64,000 nucleotides of DNA from JANXQG01 sp963780045 (GTDB lineage: Bacteria > Planctomycetota > Planctomycetia > Pirellulales > Thermoguttaceae), in NCBI GenBank assembly GCA_963780045.1, contig CAVZZZ010000001.1, forward strand, positions 4,774,001 through 4,838,000, read 5' to 3'. Both the position numbers and the translations under genes were made by a program. How positions within the stretch are numbered: the stretch's first letter is position 1; each line of letters starts with the position of its first letter. The notes under the pieces are model-generated. The model saw only the letters and a program-made list of their open reading frames with translations, ran no database searches and was not told the origin of the DNA. This document shows positions 9,922 through 18,318 of this stretch, piece by piece.

Positions 9922-10155
9922 ATGCATAACCGCCCTATTCCCCTGGGTCGTCTGCATTCCGGTCAGCGCGGCCGGATCAGCCGCATTCAGGGTCATCCGG
10001 ACCACGTTCACCGCCTTGAAGAGTTCGGGCTTCGCGGCGGCACGTCCATTGAGATGTTTCGGCCGGGAAATCCGTGCATCATCCGCATGGCGGGCAATAA
10101 AATATGTTTCCGCGCCGATGATGGCGTAAGCATCTCGGTCGAGCCGGTCGAGTAA
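9922..10155 (+). CDS. feoA: FeoA domain protein of the iron(II) uptake system
   Basis: A 77-residue SH3-like FeoA protein (PLGRLHSGQRGRISRIQGHPDHVHRLEEFGLRGGTSIEMFRPGNPCIIRMAGNKICF). It is thought to assist or regulate FeoB at the cytoplasmic face. The ATG at 9922 is preferred because the domain begins at once; an in-frame ATG at 9823 would add 33 residues. The stop lies 103 bases before feoB in the same direction, forming the usual feoAB operon. Confidence 0.9.
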   Translation: MHNRPIPLGRLHSGQRGRISRIQGHPDHVHRLEEFGLRGGTSIEMFRPGNPCIIRMAGNKICFRADDGVSISVEPVE

Positions 10156-10258
10156 AAGCAGGTCCTTTCTGCCGGAAGGCCCAGAGTTCATCGGCCGGTG
10201 CAATCGACCACCGGTCCCTCTCGGCAGGAAAGACGTACGGGAACAACACCAAGCGTCC

Positions 10259-12619
10259 ATGCCTCTTGCCGCCACTGAATCCGCCATCACCGTTGCTCTG
10301 ATCGGCAACCCGAATACCGGCAAATCGACCCTCTTCGGGGCGTTGGTCGGAATTCACCAGCACGTCGGCAATTATCCAGGCGTTACCGTCGAAAAGAAAA
10401 TCGGACGCATGGATTATCGAGAGCGGCGCTTCGAGTTCATCGACCTGCCGGGGCTTTATAGTCTGGCCGCCCGGTTGCCTGACGAAATGATCGCCGTCGA
10501 GGTGCTGCTGCAAAGGCAAGCCGAGGTGAAGCGGGTCGACGTCGTGCTTTGCATCGTTGACGCCTCGAATCTCGAGCGGCATCTTTATCTGGTCAGCCAA
10601 GTCCTGGAACTGGGACTGCCGACCGTCGTGGCGGTGAACATGCTCGACGTGGCCGCCGGCCGGGGCATCACACTCGAATTGCGGCATTTGCAAAACCGGC
10701 TGGGCGTGCCCGTCGTGCCGATCCAGGCCAATCGCGGCAAAGGACTGGAAGAAATCAAGGCGGCCTTGCTGACGGTCCTTGAAAGCGGGCCACGGCTGGA
10801 AGTCTCGCTCTTTCCGGACGTCTTCGAAAAGGAAACCCGCGATCTGCAACTGCTACTGGCGACCAAAGGGTGCCACTGCGGCCGCTCCGCCCCGCGGCAA
10901 GCGATCGCGTCCGCAGGGCACGGGGTACCCACGAAGTGGGTCGGCAGCGGGTCGGAGGCTACGGACAATGGCCACGTGCCGGGCGAGACACTCCCATCGC
11001 GCCCGCTGCTGCCGCCCGCCTTGGTGCGGCGTTTGCTGCTGGACGTCAGCGGCTATTTCCAAAGCACGCTTTTGCCGAACGCCGACCGGCAATTCCTCGA
11101 TCCGCTGCAGTCTGCCCGCCGGCGCGTCGAAGCGGAGGGTTGTCCGATTCCCGCCGTCGAGACGACCGTGCGCTACGCCTGGGCACGCTCGATGCTCAAC
11201 GGCGTCGTGACCGAGCCGAAAGATTTCCCGCCAACATCCACGGACCGCATCGATCGCCTGCTCACGCACAAAGTCTTCGGACTGGCAGTCTTCGCTGTAC
11301 TGATGCTCGTCGTTTTTCAGTCGGTCTTCGTGTGGGCCCGCCCGCTGATGGACGCTATCGCCGCGGGCTTTGACGTGCTGGGCGACAAAGTGGGGTCGCT
11401 GATGCCCGAAGGCGCCTTGCAAAGCCTCCTGGTCAACGGCGTTATCGCGGGCGTGGGCGGCATTTTGCAATTCCTGCCGCAAATCCTCATCCTCTTCACG
11501 TTTATCGCGATTCTGGAGGATTGCGGCTATATGGCGCGGGCGGCCTACCTGATGGATCGCGTCATGGTCCGCGCCGGGCTGAGCGGCCGGTCGTTCATCC
11601 CCATGCTCTCGTCGTTCGCGTGCGCCGTGCCGGGCATCATGGCCGCGCGGGTGATCGAGAACGAACGCGACCGCCTCACGACCATCCTCGTAGCGCCGCT
11701 GATGACTTGTTCGGCACGTCTGCCGGTTTACGCCTTGCTTATCGCGGCCTTTGTGCCGCCTACGACCTTTTGCTGGGGCTACCTCGGCGTGCAAGGGCTG
11801 ACGCTGGCCGGACTCTACGTGCTGGGCATCGTGGCCGCGGTGGGGGTGGCGCTGGTCCTTAAGCGCACGATCCTCCGCGGCGCAACGCCGCCTTTCGTGA
11901 TGGAACTGCCCAGTTACAAGTGGCCCTCGCCGCGAACCGTTGTGATCCGTGTGACCGAGCGGGCATGGATCTTCCTCCGCTCCGCCGGATCACTGATCCT
12001 CGCCATTTCGATTCTCGTCTGGGCCGCGGCCTACTATCCGCACAGCCCTGGCGTCGTGCAGAAAGAATTGCAGGAACGGGCTGCGCTGGAAGCCCAAGTG
12101 AAAGCCGCCGCCGCGGAAGGGCGGCCGCGGACCGACCTGGATTCCACGCTGGCCGACCTCAACAACGAAATCGCCGCCAAATACCAGCAGCATAGCATCC
12201 TGGGCTGGATGGGCAAGGCGATCGAGCCGGCCGTCCGCCCCTTGGGCTGGGATTGGCGAATCGGCTGCGCGGTGATCGCCTCCTTCCCCGCTCGGGAGGT
12301 CGTCGTGGCGACGCTGGGCGTTGTGTACGGATTGGGCGAAAAGTTCGAGACCAAGTCCGAGGAGGACCGGTGCGCCCTCGGCGTGCGTTTGCAACATGCC
12401 AGGTGGGACGGCACCGACCGGCCGGTTTTCACCTTGCCCGTCGCGCTTTCCATCATGGTCTTCTTCGCCCTCTGCTGCCAGTGCGCGGCGACACTGGCGG
12501 TCATCCGGCGGGAGACGAACAGTTGGCGCTGGCCGGCCTTCGCCTTCAGCTACATGACCGCGCTGGCCTATGTCGGGGCGTTGATTACGTATCAAGTGGG
12601 GACCTGGATGAAGTTATGA
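10259..12619 (+). CDS. feoB: ferrous iron transporter B
   Basis: 786-residue FeoB, which imports Fe(II) across the inner membrane. The N-terminal G domain has G1 GNPNTGKST (from residue 16), the switch region NYPGVTVEKK, G3 DLPGLY and G4 NMLD. The membrane domain with its Gate and FeoB_C segments starts near residue 340 and includes the CGYMARAAYLMDR and PMLSSFACAVPGIM motifs. An atypical linker at about residues 204-240 contains VPTKWVGSGSE, encoded by a palindromic DNA repeat (10927-10941) that also occurs in dnaB. The stop overlaps the next ATG by ATGA. Confidence 0.95.
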   Translation: MPLAATESAITVALIGNPNTGKSTLFGALVGIHQHVGNYPGVTVEKKIGRMDYRERRFEFIDLPGLYSLAARLPDEMIAVEVLLQRQAEVKRVDVVLCIVDASNLERHLYLVSQVLELGLPTVVAVNMLDVAAGRGITLELRHLQNRLGVPVVPIQANRGKGLEEIKAALLTVLESGPRLEVSLFPDVFEKETRDLQLLLATKGCHCGRSAPRQAIASAGHGVPTKWVGSGSEATDNGHVPGETLPSRPLLPPALVRRLLLDVSGYFQSTLLPNADRQFLDPLQSARRRVEAEGCPIPAVETTVRYAWARSMLNGVVTEPKDFPPTSTDRIDRLLTHKVFGLAVFAVLMLVVFQSVFVWARPLMDAIAAGFDVLGDKVGSLMPEGALQSLLVNGVIAGVGGILQFLPQILILFTFIAILEDCGYMARAAYLMDRVMVRAGLSGRSFIPMLSSFACAVPGIMAARVIENERDRLTTILVAPLMTCSARLPVYALLIAAFVPPTTFCWGYLGVQGLTLAGLYVLGIVAAVGVALVLKRTILRGATPPFVMELPSYKWPSPRTVVIRVTERAWIFLRSAGSLILAISILVWAAAYYPHSPGVVQKELQERAALEAQVKAAAAEGRPRTDLDSTLADLNNEIAAKYQQHSILGWMGKAIEPAVRPLGWDWRIGCAVIASFPAREVVVATLGVVYGLGEKFETKSEEDRCALGVRLQHARWDGTDRPVFTLPVALSIMVFFALCCQCAATLAVIRRETNSWRWPAFAFSYMTALAYVGALITYQVGTWMKL
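10927..10941. repeat. palindromic repeat inside feoB
   Basis: ACCCACGAAGTGGGT is a 6-bp stem with a 3-base loop, followed by TCG and, after a short gap, GGGTCG. The same arrangement occurs in dnaB at 18361-18375 but in a different reading frame. The similarity is therefore in the DNA, not in a shared protein motif. Confidence 0.7.
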
Positions 12620-12813
12620 GCGGTGGACAAGACATCATTGTTTTGCTTTTGGTCGCGGCGGCGGCGGCCTACACCGTCGTGCGGCTGCGCGGGCTCGCGC
12701 GGGGCGAGAGCAAGTGCGCGTGCGGCACGAAGTCGTGCGGCGCGGCAACGCCGTCGTGCGGCGACGGCAACTGCAATCTCGTGCAGTTGGACAAGCCGAA
12801 TAAAGGCGCGTAG
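12616..12813 (+). CDS. FeoB-associated Cys-rich membrane protein
   Basis: A 65-residue protein whose ATG overlaps the feoB stop (ATGA), so translation is probably coupled. One N-terminal membrane span (IIVLLLVAAAAAYTVVRL) precedes a Cys-rich tail with five Cys (CACGTKSCGAATPSCGDGNC). Small Cys-rich proteins of this type follow feoB in many bacteria. They are proposed to help iron transfer or sense redox state. Position and composition make the assignment secure although the exact function is not known. Confidence 0.85.
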   Translation: MSGGQDIIVLLLVAAAAAYTVVRLRGLARGESKCACGTKSCGAATPSCGDGNCNLVQLDKPNKGA

Positions 12814-12949
12814 GCCCGATCGAGCTTCCAGGTTTTTCTGGACGCCGGCGATGCCCGAACAAGGAGGTGTGCAAGACGGATGTTCTCGCGTAGGTTGCTC
12901 AGAGAGGTCACCAAGGCTGACTGGCTAATGAACCGAAACGAGAGGTACG

Positions 12950-13447
12950 ATGACGGATTATTTCAAAAAGATCGTGACGGCCCAGTTCGAAGCCGCTCTG
13001 TGCATGTTCAACGATTGCATCAAGAAATGCCCGGAAGAGCACTGGGACGGCGTGATCGGCAAGGAAAGCTTTGGCAAGGTTGCCTATCATGTTCTCTTTT
13101 TCGTAGAGCTTTATCTTTCGCCAAACGAGGCAGCTTTCACTCTGCGTGAGCTCCACCGTCGCGGCGGCGACGAACTTTCGAGCACGGCGTTCAGCAATGG
13201 TTTGTCGAAAACGGAAACGCTCGCCTATGCCGCGTTCTGCCGGCAAAAGGCACTCGAGGTATTTGCCGCCGAAACAGCCGAGTCGTGGCAGCGCGAATCC
13301 GGTTTCTCCTGGCTGCCGCTTTCACGAGGCGAACTGCACCTCTACAACATTCGCCACGTGCAGCATCACACCGGGCAATTGAGCGCGTTCTTGCGTGGAA
13401 TCGTCAAAGATGGCCAACCGTGGTGGGTCAAGACCGGCTGGCGGTGA
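12950..13447 (+). CDS. DinB superfamily protein
   Basis: 165 residues with the DinB pattern: an N-terminal helix (DYFKKIVTAQFEAALCMFND), the first metal-ligand helix with YHVLFFVE, and a C-terminal NIRHVQHHTGQLSAFLR helix with two adjacent His residues. It resembles the metal-binding DinB bundle more than any known enzyme. It is a separate lineage from the DinB protein at 8557-9024. A single-gene unit is likely. Confidence 0.8.
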   Translation: MTDYFKKIVTAQFEAALCMFNDCIKKCPEEHWDGVIGKESFGKVAYHVLFFVELYLSPNEAAFTLRELHRRGGDELSSTAFSNGLSKTETLAYAAFCRQKALEVFAAETAESWQRESGFSWLPLSRGELHLYNIRHVQHHTGQLSAFLRGIVKDGQPWWVKTGWR

Positions 13448-13470
13448 CAGACGAATGACCGACGGACCAG

Positions 13471-14937
13471 ATGCAATCATATACGGATGAGAGGAGACTT
13501 TGTCAGTGGCGTCTGAGAGGTGCGGGAACCTTGAGCATTAGTCGCAAGTCACCGAGTCCGCTGACGATCAACGATATTCTCGCCTGGGCGGACGCTCACC
13601 ATCGCCGCACGGGGAAATGGCCGAGGCGCGTGTCGGGGCAAGTATTTGCGGCGCGGCGGTATACGTGGAAGCAGATCGACGACGCGTTGCAACGAGGTAA
13701 TCACGGGCTGGCCGGCGGCTCGTCCATCGCCAAATTGCTTTACCACAAACGCAATGCGCGATACCAGCGCGCGCTGCCGCCATTGCGAATCAAGCAAATC
13801 CTGGCCTGGGCCGATGCACACCACGCCAAGACGGGGCAGTGGCCGAATTACAAAAGCGGGCCCGTGCTTGGCGGCCCGGCCGGTGAGACCTGGCGCACCG
13901 TCCACTTCGGCCTGTACTTGGCGCGCCGCGGCGTGAGCAAGAGAATGTCGCTCGCTCAACTGTTAGTGTGCGAGCGCGGTGTCCGAAGTCGCGCGAATCT
14001 GCCTCGCCTGACTGTCCGGCAGATACTCGCTTGGGCCGATGCCCACCGTGCGAGGACGAAAAGTTGGCCCATGCTCGTCGACGGGCCCGTATCCGACGCG
14101 CCGGGGGAGTCGTGGCCGACTCTCTGCCTCGCCCTGCAAAAAGGCTACCGCGGTCTTAAAGGCGGCATTACGCTAAGGAAATTGCTAGTTCAATATCGCG
14201 GCGCCGGCCCGCGCGATTTGACCCCAAAGCAGATCCTCACCTGGGCTGACACCTACCAGAGGCGAACCGGCAAATGGCCGATAACAACATCGGGACCCGT
14301 CAAGGAAACCAGTTGGTGTGCCATTGACCGCGCATTGCGGTATGGTGGTCGCGGACTGTCCGGCGGTTCATCACTGGGGGCGCTTTTGGGGAAATACCGT
14401 GGTTATCGTCCCGTACTTCCAGGGAGACCGCCGCGATCAAAGAAAACACGCAACGCCGCGACGGCCCTTCTTCCGCCGCGCAAAAAGTCGGCAAAGAGCC
14501 GACGGGCCCAAGCTTCGTCGACGGCCGGCACGAAAGGTCCAAAGCTGCGCCCTGTCGGCGCGACTTTCTCTTCCATAGCGTCGGGCTGGGGCTCAAATTT
14601 ACTTCTCGCGCCGCATCCCACCGAGCAGCGCAGCGGCCGCAAATCCGATGACTGCACCAGAGAGGTGCGCGGTCATGCTCACTTGCGGCACCACGGAATC
14701 GAAGACCGTCTGCATGGCCACGAGCGCGAGAATGCCGAACAGCCGCTGTTTGGCGACGTGCGCCTTCTCGCGCAGCCAGCCGCGAAGCATCAGCGCGCCT
14801 ACGGCGCCCACCAGACCCATGATAGCGCCGGAGGCGCCGACGAGCATTTCGCGCTCATCCTTTGCCATGCTTGCCAGGAGCACGACGGCCGTCGAGCCGA
14901 TGCCCGCCGCCAGATATACAAGAAGAAACCGCCATAA
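13471..14937 (+). CDS. protein of four tandem ILAWADAHH repeats, function unknown
   Basis: Four repeats of 64-69 residues begin at residues 31, 105, 180 and 250 (DNA 13561, 13783, 14008, 14218). Each has the pattern L-[TR]-x-x-x-I-L-[AT]-W-A-D, a basic turn with R-T-G-K-W-P, then S-G-P-V, a Trp-centred helix, R-G-L-x-G-G-[SI]-[ST]-L and L-L. A Lys/Arg/Ala-rich segment follows (about residues 318-365). The basic, helical, tandem architecture suggests nucleic-acid binding, but I cannot name the family. The last ~113 codons overlap the rhomboid gene antisense and are unlikely to be real; a lost stop near 14578 is probable. The start is uncertain (TTG at 13531 is possible). Confidence 0.6.
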   Translation: MQSYTDERRLCQWRLRGAGTLSISRKSPSPLTINDILAWADAHHRRTGKWPRRVSGQVFAARRYTWKQIDDALQRGNHGLAGGSSIAKLLYHKRNARYQRALPPLRIKQILAWADAHHAKTGQWPNYKSGPVLGGPAGETWRTVHFGLYLARRGVSKRMSLAQLLVCERGVRSRANLPRLTVRQILAWADAHRARTKSWPMLVDGPVSDAPGESWPTLCLALQKGYRGLKGGITLRKLLVQYRGAGPRDLTPKQILTWADTYQRRTGKWPITTSGPVKETSWCAIDRALRYGGRGLSGGSSLGALLGKYRGYRPVLPGRPPRSKKTRNAATALLPPRKKSAKSRRAQASSTAGTKGPKLRPVGATFSSIASGWGSNLLLAPHPTEQRSGRKSDDCTREVRGHAHLRHHGIEDRLHGHERENAEQPLFGDVRLLAQPAAKHQRAYGAHQTHDSAGGADEHFALILCHACQEHDGRRADARRQIYKKKPP

Positions 14938-16158
14938 ACCAAGCGCGAACTCGGTAAACGGGCCCAAGAGCCACAATCCGAACATGTTCATCGCCAGGTG
15001 CAACGGGCCGAAGTGCAAGAATAACGGAGTGACCAACCGCCACCACTGGCCTTGCAGCACGTCAGGCGCGGAAAACGCGCCAGACGGAGGAGGACTTTCT
15101 CGTTGGTGCTGCCGCCTTGCCAGACTTCGACTGCGAACATTACAAGATTGGCGGCGATGAGGAGTTGCGTCGCGCGCGAGCCATTTGAAAACAACGAGCG
15201 CCGCGCGGCGAAGGTTTCTTCATGCTCCTGCTCTTGTGCGGCATTGTCGAGAATGCCCTCGGCCACCGCGTCGAGCGGTTGCCGCGGAAGCCCGACCTGC
15301 GCAAGGCGGCGTTGGATTCCAGCGCGAACCAGTTGATCGGCTTGCGGCAGCAGGTCTTCCAATTTCCGCCTGGCCGATTCCCGATCGCCCGACGCCATGT
15401 CGGCCGTCGCCAGCCAGAATGCCTGCGTGAGCGGCGGCAGAAGCGCCAAACCCCCGGCGAAGAGGCCCTCCACCGCCCGCCGCCGGCCGCAGAAGGCAAA
15501 GAGAGCCAGTCGGCACGAGTCGCGGTATGACGCTGGGACGAGCTTCGCGATTTGTGGCCGGCGCCTGCGCGTAGAGTTCGACCAGGCCGCGGATGTCGCC
15601 CGTTTCGCCGTGCGCGGCACGCGCCATGCCCAGGAATTGCGGCGCGCGCTCGATGAACTGCGGATGCTGCGCCAGCCAGGTGAGAAGCTCATCCCACTGG
15701 TTCGTAATCCGATAGAAGTTCACCATCGTCGCCATCCCCACAGGCGACGTGGCGTCACCAATATCAGCGAGAATACGCGACGCTGCCGCCATGTCGCCCT
15801 GCTGCGCCAGTTCGATAGCGCGGATGGTGCGCGGAACCTGGCTCGTTCCGTCCGCTGGATGGAGCCACATAGCCAGTTGCGCGAGCCGCCGCGCCTCGGC
15901 ATACCGCTGCTGCAACAGGCGGCTAAGATAAAGCCTGCCGATGAGGACCGGAAGCAAAACGAACAGGAACCAGAAGGCAACGGCCGTGTATAACACATCG
16001 GGCCGTTCGCTTAACCACCCAACAATGGAAAGCAGCAAACAAACCGAGTACACGGCTGCCCAGCCGCGCGGGACCGGCCGCGCGCCTGTGCAGACCTTCG
16101 CCAAGCCTGTGCCGCTCGAGAAGGCTACTAGGAACAGCAGGACAGTTTGGTAATCCAT
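14599..16158 (-). CDS. rhomboid-family intramembrane serine protease with N-terminal helical-repeat domain, frameshifted twice
   Basis: The C-terminal rhomboid core has HLAMNMFGLW, the catalytic Ser in GASGAIMG and the catalytic His in AHLSGAVIGF. Upstream lie two membrane spans near the N-terminus and a TPR-like helical region (QPLDAVAEGIL, QADQLVRAGIQRRL). The protein is split over three frames. One base is off near 15533 (within ELYAQAPAT/IAKLVPASYRD). One G is missing near 15070, where restoring it reads RLGAFSAPDVLQGQWWRLVT. Corrected length is about 519 residues. Rhomboids cut transmembrane helices; the substrate is unknown. Confidence 0.8.
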
Positions 16159-16212
16159 TGCGTTTCGATCGAGATGGTGGAGTGCCTGCGCGATTTTGTT
16201 AACCGTGTTCCG

Positions 16213-16473
16213 TCAAAAAACCACCCAATAGCCAGGTTCCCCGTCGTGAGCAACGCTATCGTAGGCACAAGGCCAATATCCGCGTAGAAACCATTGCCAT
16301 TGTTGCCGCAAATCTTCCGGAATCGGACGTTCCAGGGCAAGATGCTGGGCAATCAGCCCCGCAGTCCATGCAGCCTGCCAGACCGCCGTTGATGGACCGT
16401 GCCAAGCATCTTCCGCGGGATCGTAAGGAATGGCCAATGTCGCCCTACGGAACACGGCCTTGCCTTTGACCAC
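16213..16473 (-). CDS. small hypothetical protein
   Basis: 86 residues from a GTG start, rich in Trp (WHGPSTAVWQAAWTAGLIAQHL, DLRQQWQWFLRGYW). Base composition at third positions looks coding. It lies between the rhomboid gene and a membrane-protein gene on the same strand. No family is recognised. A frameshifted end of a longer gene is possible. Confidence 0.35.
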   Translation of the reverse strand: MVKGKAVFRRATLAIPYDPAEDAWHGPSTAVWQAAWTAGLIAQHLALERPIPEDLRQQWQWFLRGYWPCAYDSVAHDGEPGYWVVF

Positions 16474-16494
16474 ACGATTGGATGGCGCACGTAT

Positions 16495-17136
16495 TCACCG
16501 CCTTCTTTTCACGCGCTCAGTTATTCGCCTCCTAAAGCTGAGTTTAACAGTTTTCGTTTGTCGCCTCAAAGCCAGCCCCATTTTAGGACGAAAAACGAGA
16601 AAAAGGCGAAAAAGATTGCCCATGCCGGAAAAGCAATCACTATCTCGATGGCCGAGCGTGTTAGATAGCGATTCAATGGTCTCGCCTTCGCGCGAACAGA
16701 GGTCAACGACGAACGAGACCACGGGAACGAGCCAAATAGTGATCGGGCCTCCGAACCAGCACGATACTCGATAAATGAAGGAATTACTCCAATCAGGCTC
16801 GCACAGGAACCAGATATAGGGCAGCGAGAGAGCGGCCAGTAGAGCGAAGAGTTCCACCGCGGCCAGTCGTCTAGTGCAGCGGTCGAGAATAATCCGCTTC
16901 ATGCAGTACACGACGACAAGCAGCAGGAACGAGTAGATCACATAGGCCCCGCCGCCTTGCGCAAGCCAATTCTGCCCCTCACGAATCTCACCCAGCGGCG
17001 GCGGCGCTGCGCTTATCGGCGGCAGGTAGCGAGCCGAGAACCTTATTCCTGCTGCCACGACGGCGACAATCACCGTAAGGGCAAGTAGGTCAATTATGCG
17101 GAACTGGCATGGGGTTCGTTCTGACTCGATTTTCAT
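16495..17136 (-). CDS. hypothetical multi-pass membrane protein
   Basis: 213 residues. The start CQFRIIDLLALTVIVAVVAAG resembles the short N-terminal membrane module (FRLIDLLALTxxVAV) found on many planctomycete proteins of unknown role. Further spans include YVIYSFLLLVVVYCM, VELFALLAALSLPYIWFL and ITIWLVPVVSFVVDL. The basic tail (RRQTKTVKLSFRRRITERVKRRR) may be frameshifted. Function is unknown. Confidence 0.5.
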   Translation of the reverse strand: MKIESERTPCQFRIIDLLALTVIVAVVAAGIRFSARYLPPISAAPPPLGEIREGQNWLAQGGGAYVIYSFLLLVVVYCMKRIILDRCTRRLAAVELFALLAALSLPYIWFLCEPDWSNSFIYRVSCWFGGPITIWLVPVVSFVVDLCSREGETIESLSNTLGHRDSDCFSGMGNLFRLFLVFRPKMGLALRRQTKTVKLSFRRRITERVKRRR

Positions 17137-17365
17137 AACTCGGCGGAATTGTGCGTGTAGCGCGCTCGCTTACCGTGCTCTTAATCGCTTCCAGCATAAG
17201 ATCGTACGACTCCTGGGCAGGGCCGTCAAATGCGGATCGCGGCCCTTGACAGGCGCCCTTCGGCGGAGTTACACTGCTAGCGTCCACCCAAGATCGGGCA
17301 GGACGGCGGCCGGCGTAAGGCACCGGCCGCACCGGAACAGCAACTCTTTTTCGAGGAGGTAGACC
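17137..17365. other. intergenic region upstream of an orphan leader
   Basis: There is no gene of convincing length. Shortly before 17366 lies GGCCGGCGTAAGGCACCGGCC, a small hairpin, and then a strong ribosome-binding site (GAGGAGGT at 17353-17360). I see nothing else in it. Confidence 0.4.
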
Positions 17366-17455
17366 ATGCGTCGCTTGTCTCTGTGCGCCGTTTTCTTGGC
17401 ACTTACCGGTCGCCTCAGACCTCATATGTTGGTAGAATTAAGTGGTTCCGAATAA
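17366..17455 (+). pseudogene. orphan signal-peptide start of a lost secreted gene
   Basis: An ideal ribosome-binding site (GAGGAGGT, 17353-17360) sits six bases before ATG 17366. The frame encodes MRRLSLCAVFLALTG, a signal-peptide-like stretch, then stops after 29 codons at TAA 17453-17455. This looks like the 5' end of a secreted-protein gene whose body was lost when the toxin/antitoxin pair arrived. A real short leader peptide is the alternative. Confidence 0.35.
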
Positions 17456-17459
17456 TGGA

Positions 17460-17690
17460 ATGGCTATGAACATCAATGAGATCACGATCCAGGTAAGTCC
17501 TGAAGTAGCGAACGCTTATCGACTAGCGAGCGAAGACGATCGCCGCAAAATGGGCGCCTTTGCGAGTGTTCAGATCGGCAAATACTTGCGATCGAACGAG
17601 TCGCTGCAAGAAGCGATGGCTGCGATGAGCGAAGAAGCAATCCGAAACGGGATGACGCCAGAGATTCTGGAATCTATCCTCAATGGCTGA
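17460..17690 (+). CDS. antitoxin of a PIN-type toxin/antitoxin pair
   Basis: A 76-residue protein (MAMNINEITIQVSPEVANAY) with helical, acidic character and the ending EAIRNGMTPEILESILNG typical of small antitoxins placed before COG1569 PIN toxins. Its stop overlaps the toxin ATG by eight bases, which implies coupled translation. Starts at 17442 (GTG), 17460 and 17466 are all in frame. It is expected to bind and neutralise the toxin and probably repress the operon. Confidence 0.7.
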   Translation: MAMNINEITIQVSPEVANAYRLASEDDRRKMGAFASVQIGKYLRSNESLQEAMAAMSEEAIRNGMTPEILESILNG

Positions 17691-18102
17691 CATCGCGCGC
17701 CTCGTGTTCGATTCGAGCGTGCTTGTCAGCGCGGCGATCTTCGAAAAATCGACGCCCGGTCGCTCAGTTGCACTGGCGATTGGGCGGCGCTCGATTCTCC
17801 TTTCCTTGGCCGCGTTACACGAGTTGGCGGAAGTGCTGGAACGGCCGAAGTTCGATCGCTACCTTACCGCCGAACAGCGAGATCGCTTTGTTGGTGCTCT
17901 TATTCGCTCGTCGACGTTTCTTGATCCGCGGGAACCGATTGATGCCTGCCGGGACGCGAAGGATAACAAGTTTCTTGAACTCGCGGTTGCGGGACAAGCA
18001 GAGTACATCGTCTCTGGCGATGAAGATTTGCTCGTGCTTGACCCCTTCCGCGGAATTCGCATCGTCACCCCGGCAGAATTCCTTGAAGTCGCTCGCCGAT
18101 GA
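17683..18102 (+). CDS. PIN-domain ribonuclease toxin (COG1569 family)
   Basis: 139-residue PIN domain. Acidic metal ligands are visible as D10 (LVFDSSVLVS), the Glu in LHELAEVLERP, the Asp residues of CRDAKDNKFLE and the Asp pair of VSGDEDLL. PIN toxins cleave RNA in a Mg/Mn-dependent manner. The context, an overlapping upstream antitoxin, supports a type II system. All four acidic positions are present, so it should be active. Confidence 0.88.
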   Translation: MADIARLVFDSSVLVSAAIFEKSTPGRSVALAIGRRSILLSLAALHELAEVLERPKFDRYLTAEQRDRFVGALIRSSTFLDPREPIDACRDAKDNKFLELAVAGQAEYIVSGDEDLLVLDPFRGIRIVTPAEFLEVARR

Positions 18103-18318
18103 AGGCGAAGCGGAAGCCACCCCTAACTCGATGTAAAACGCACTCACTCGCTCGGATGCTCCCATGCTTTCCCGGACGGCGGCGGATTGTCGATGAAATC
18201 GGCCGCCGATCGCCTTCTCAAGCGGCTCCGTTTATGATAGACTTCGTTGCTTACCTTGCGGCTGGCGGAGGGCCGCAGTAATCAAAGAAGACTTGCGTTG
18301 CACGGGGCACGGACGACG

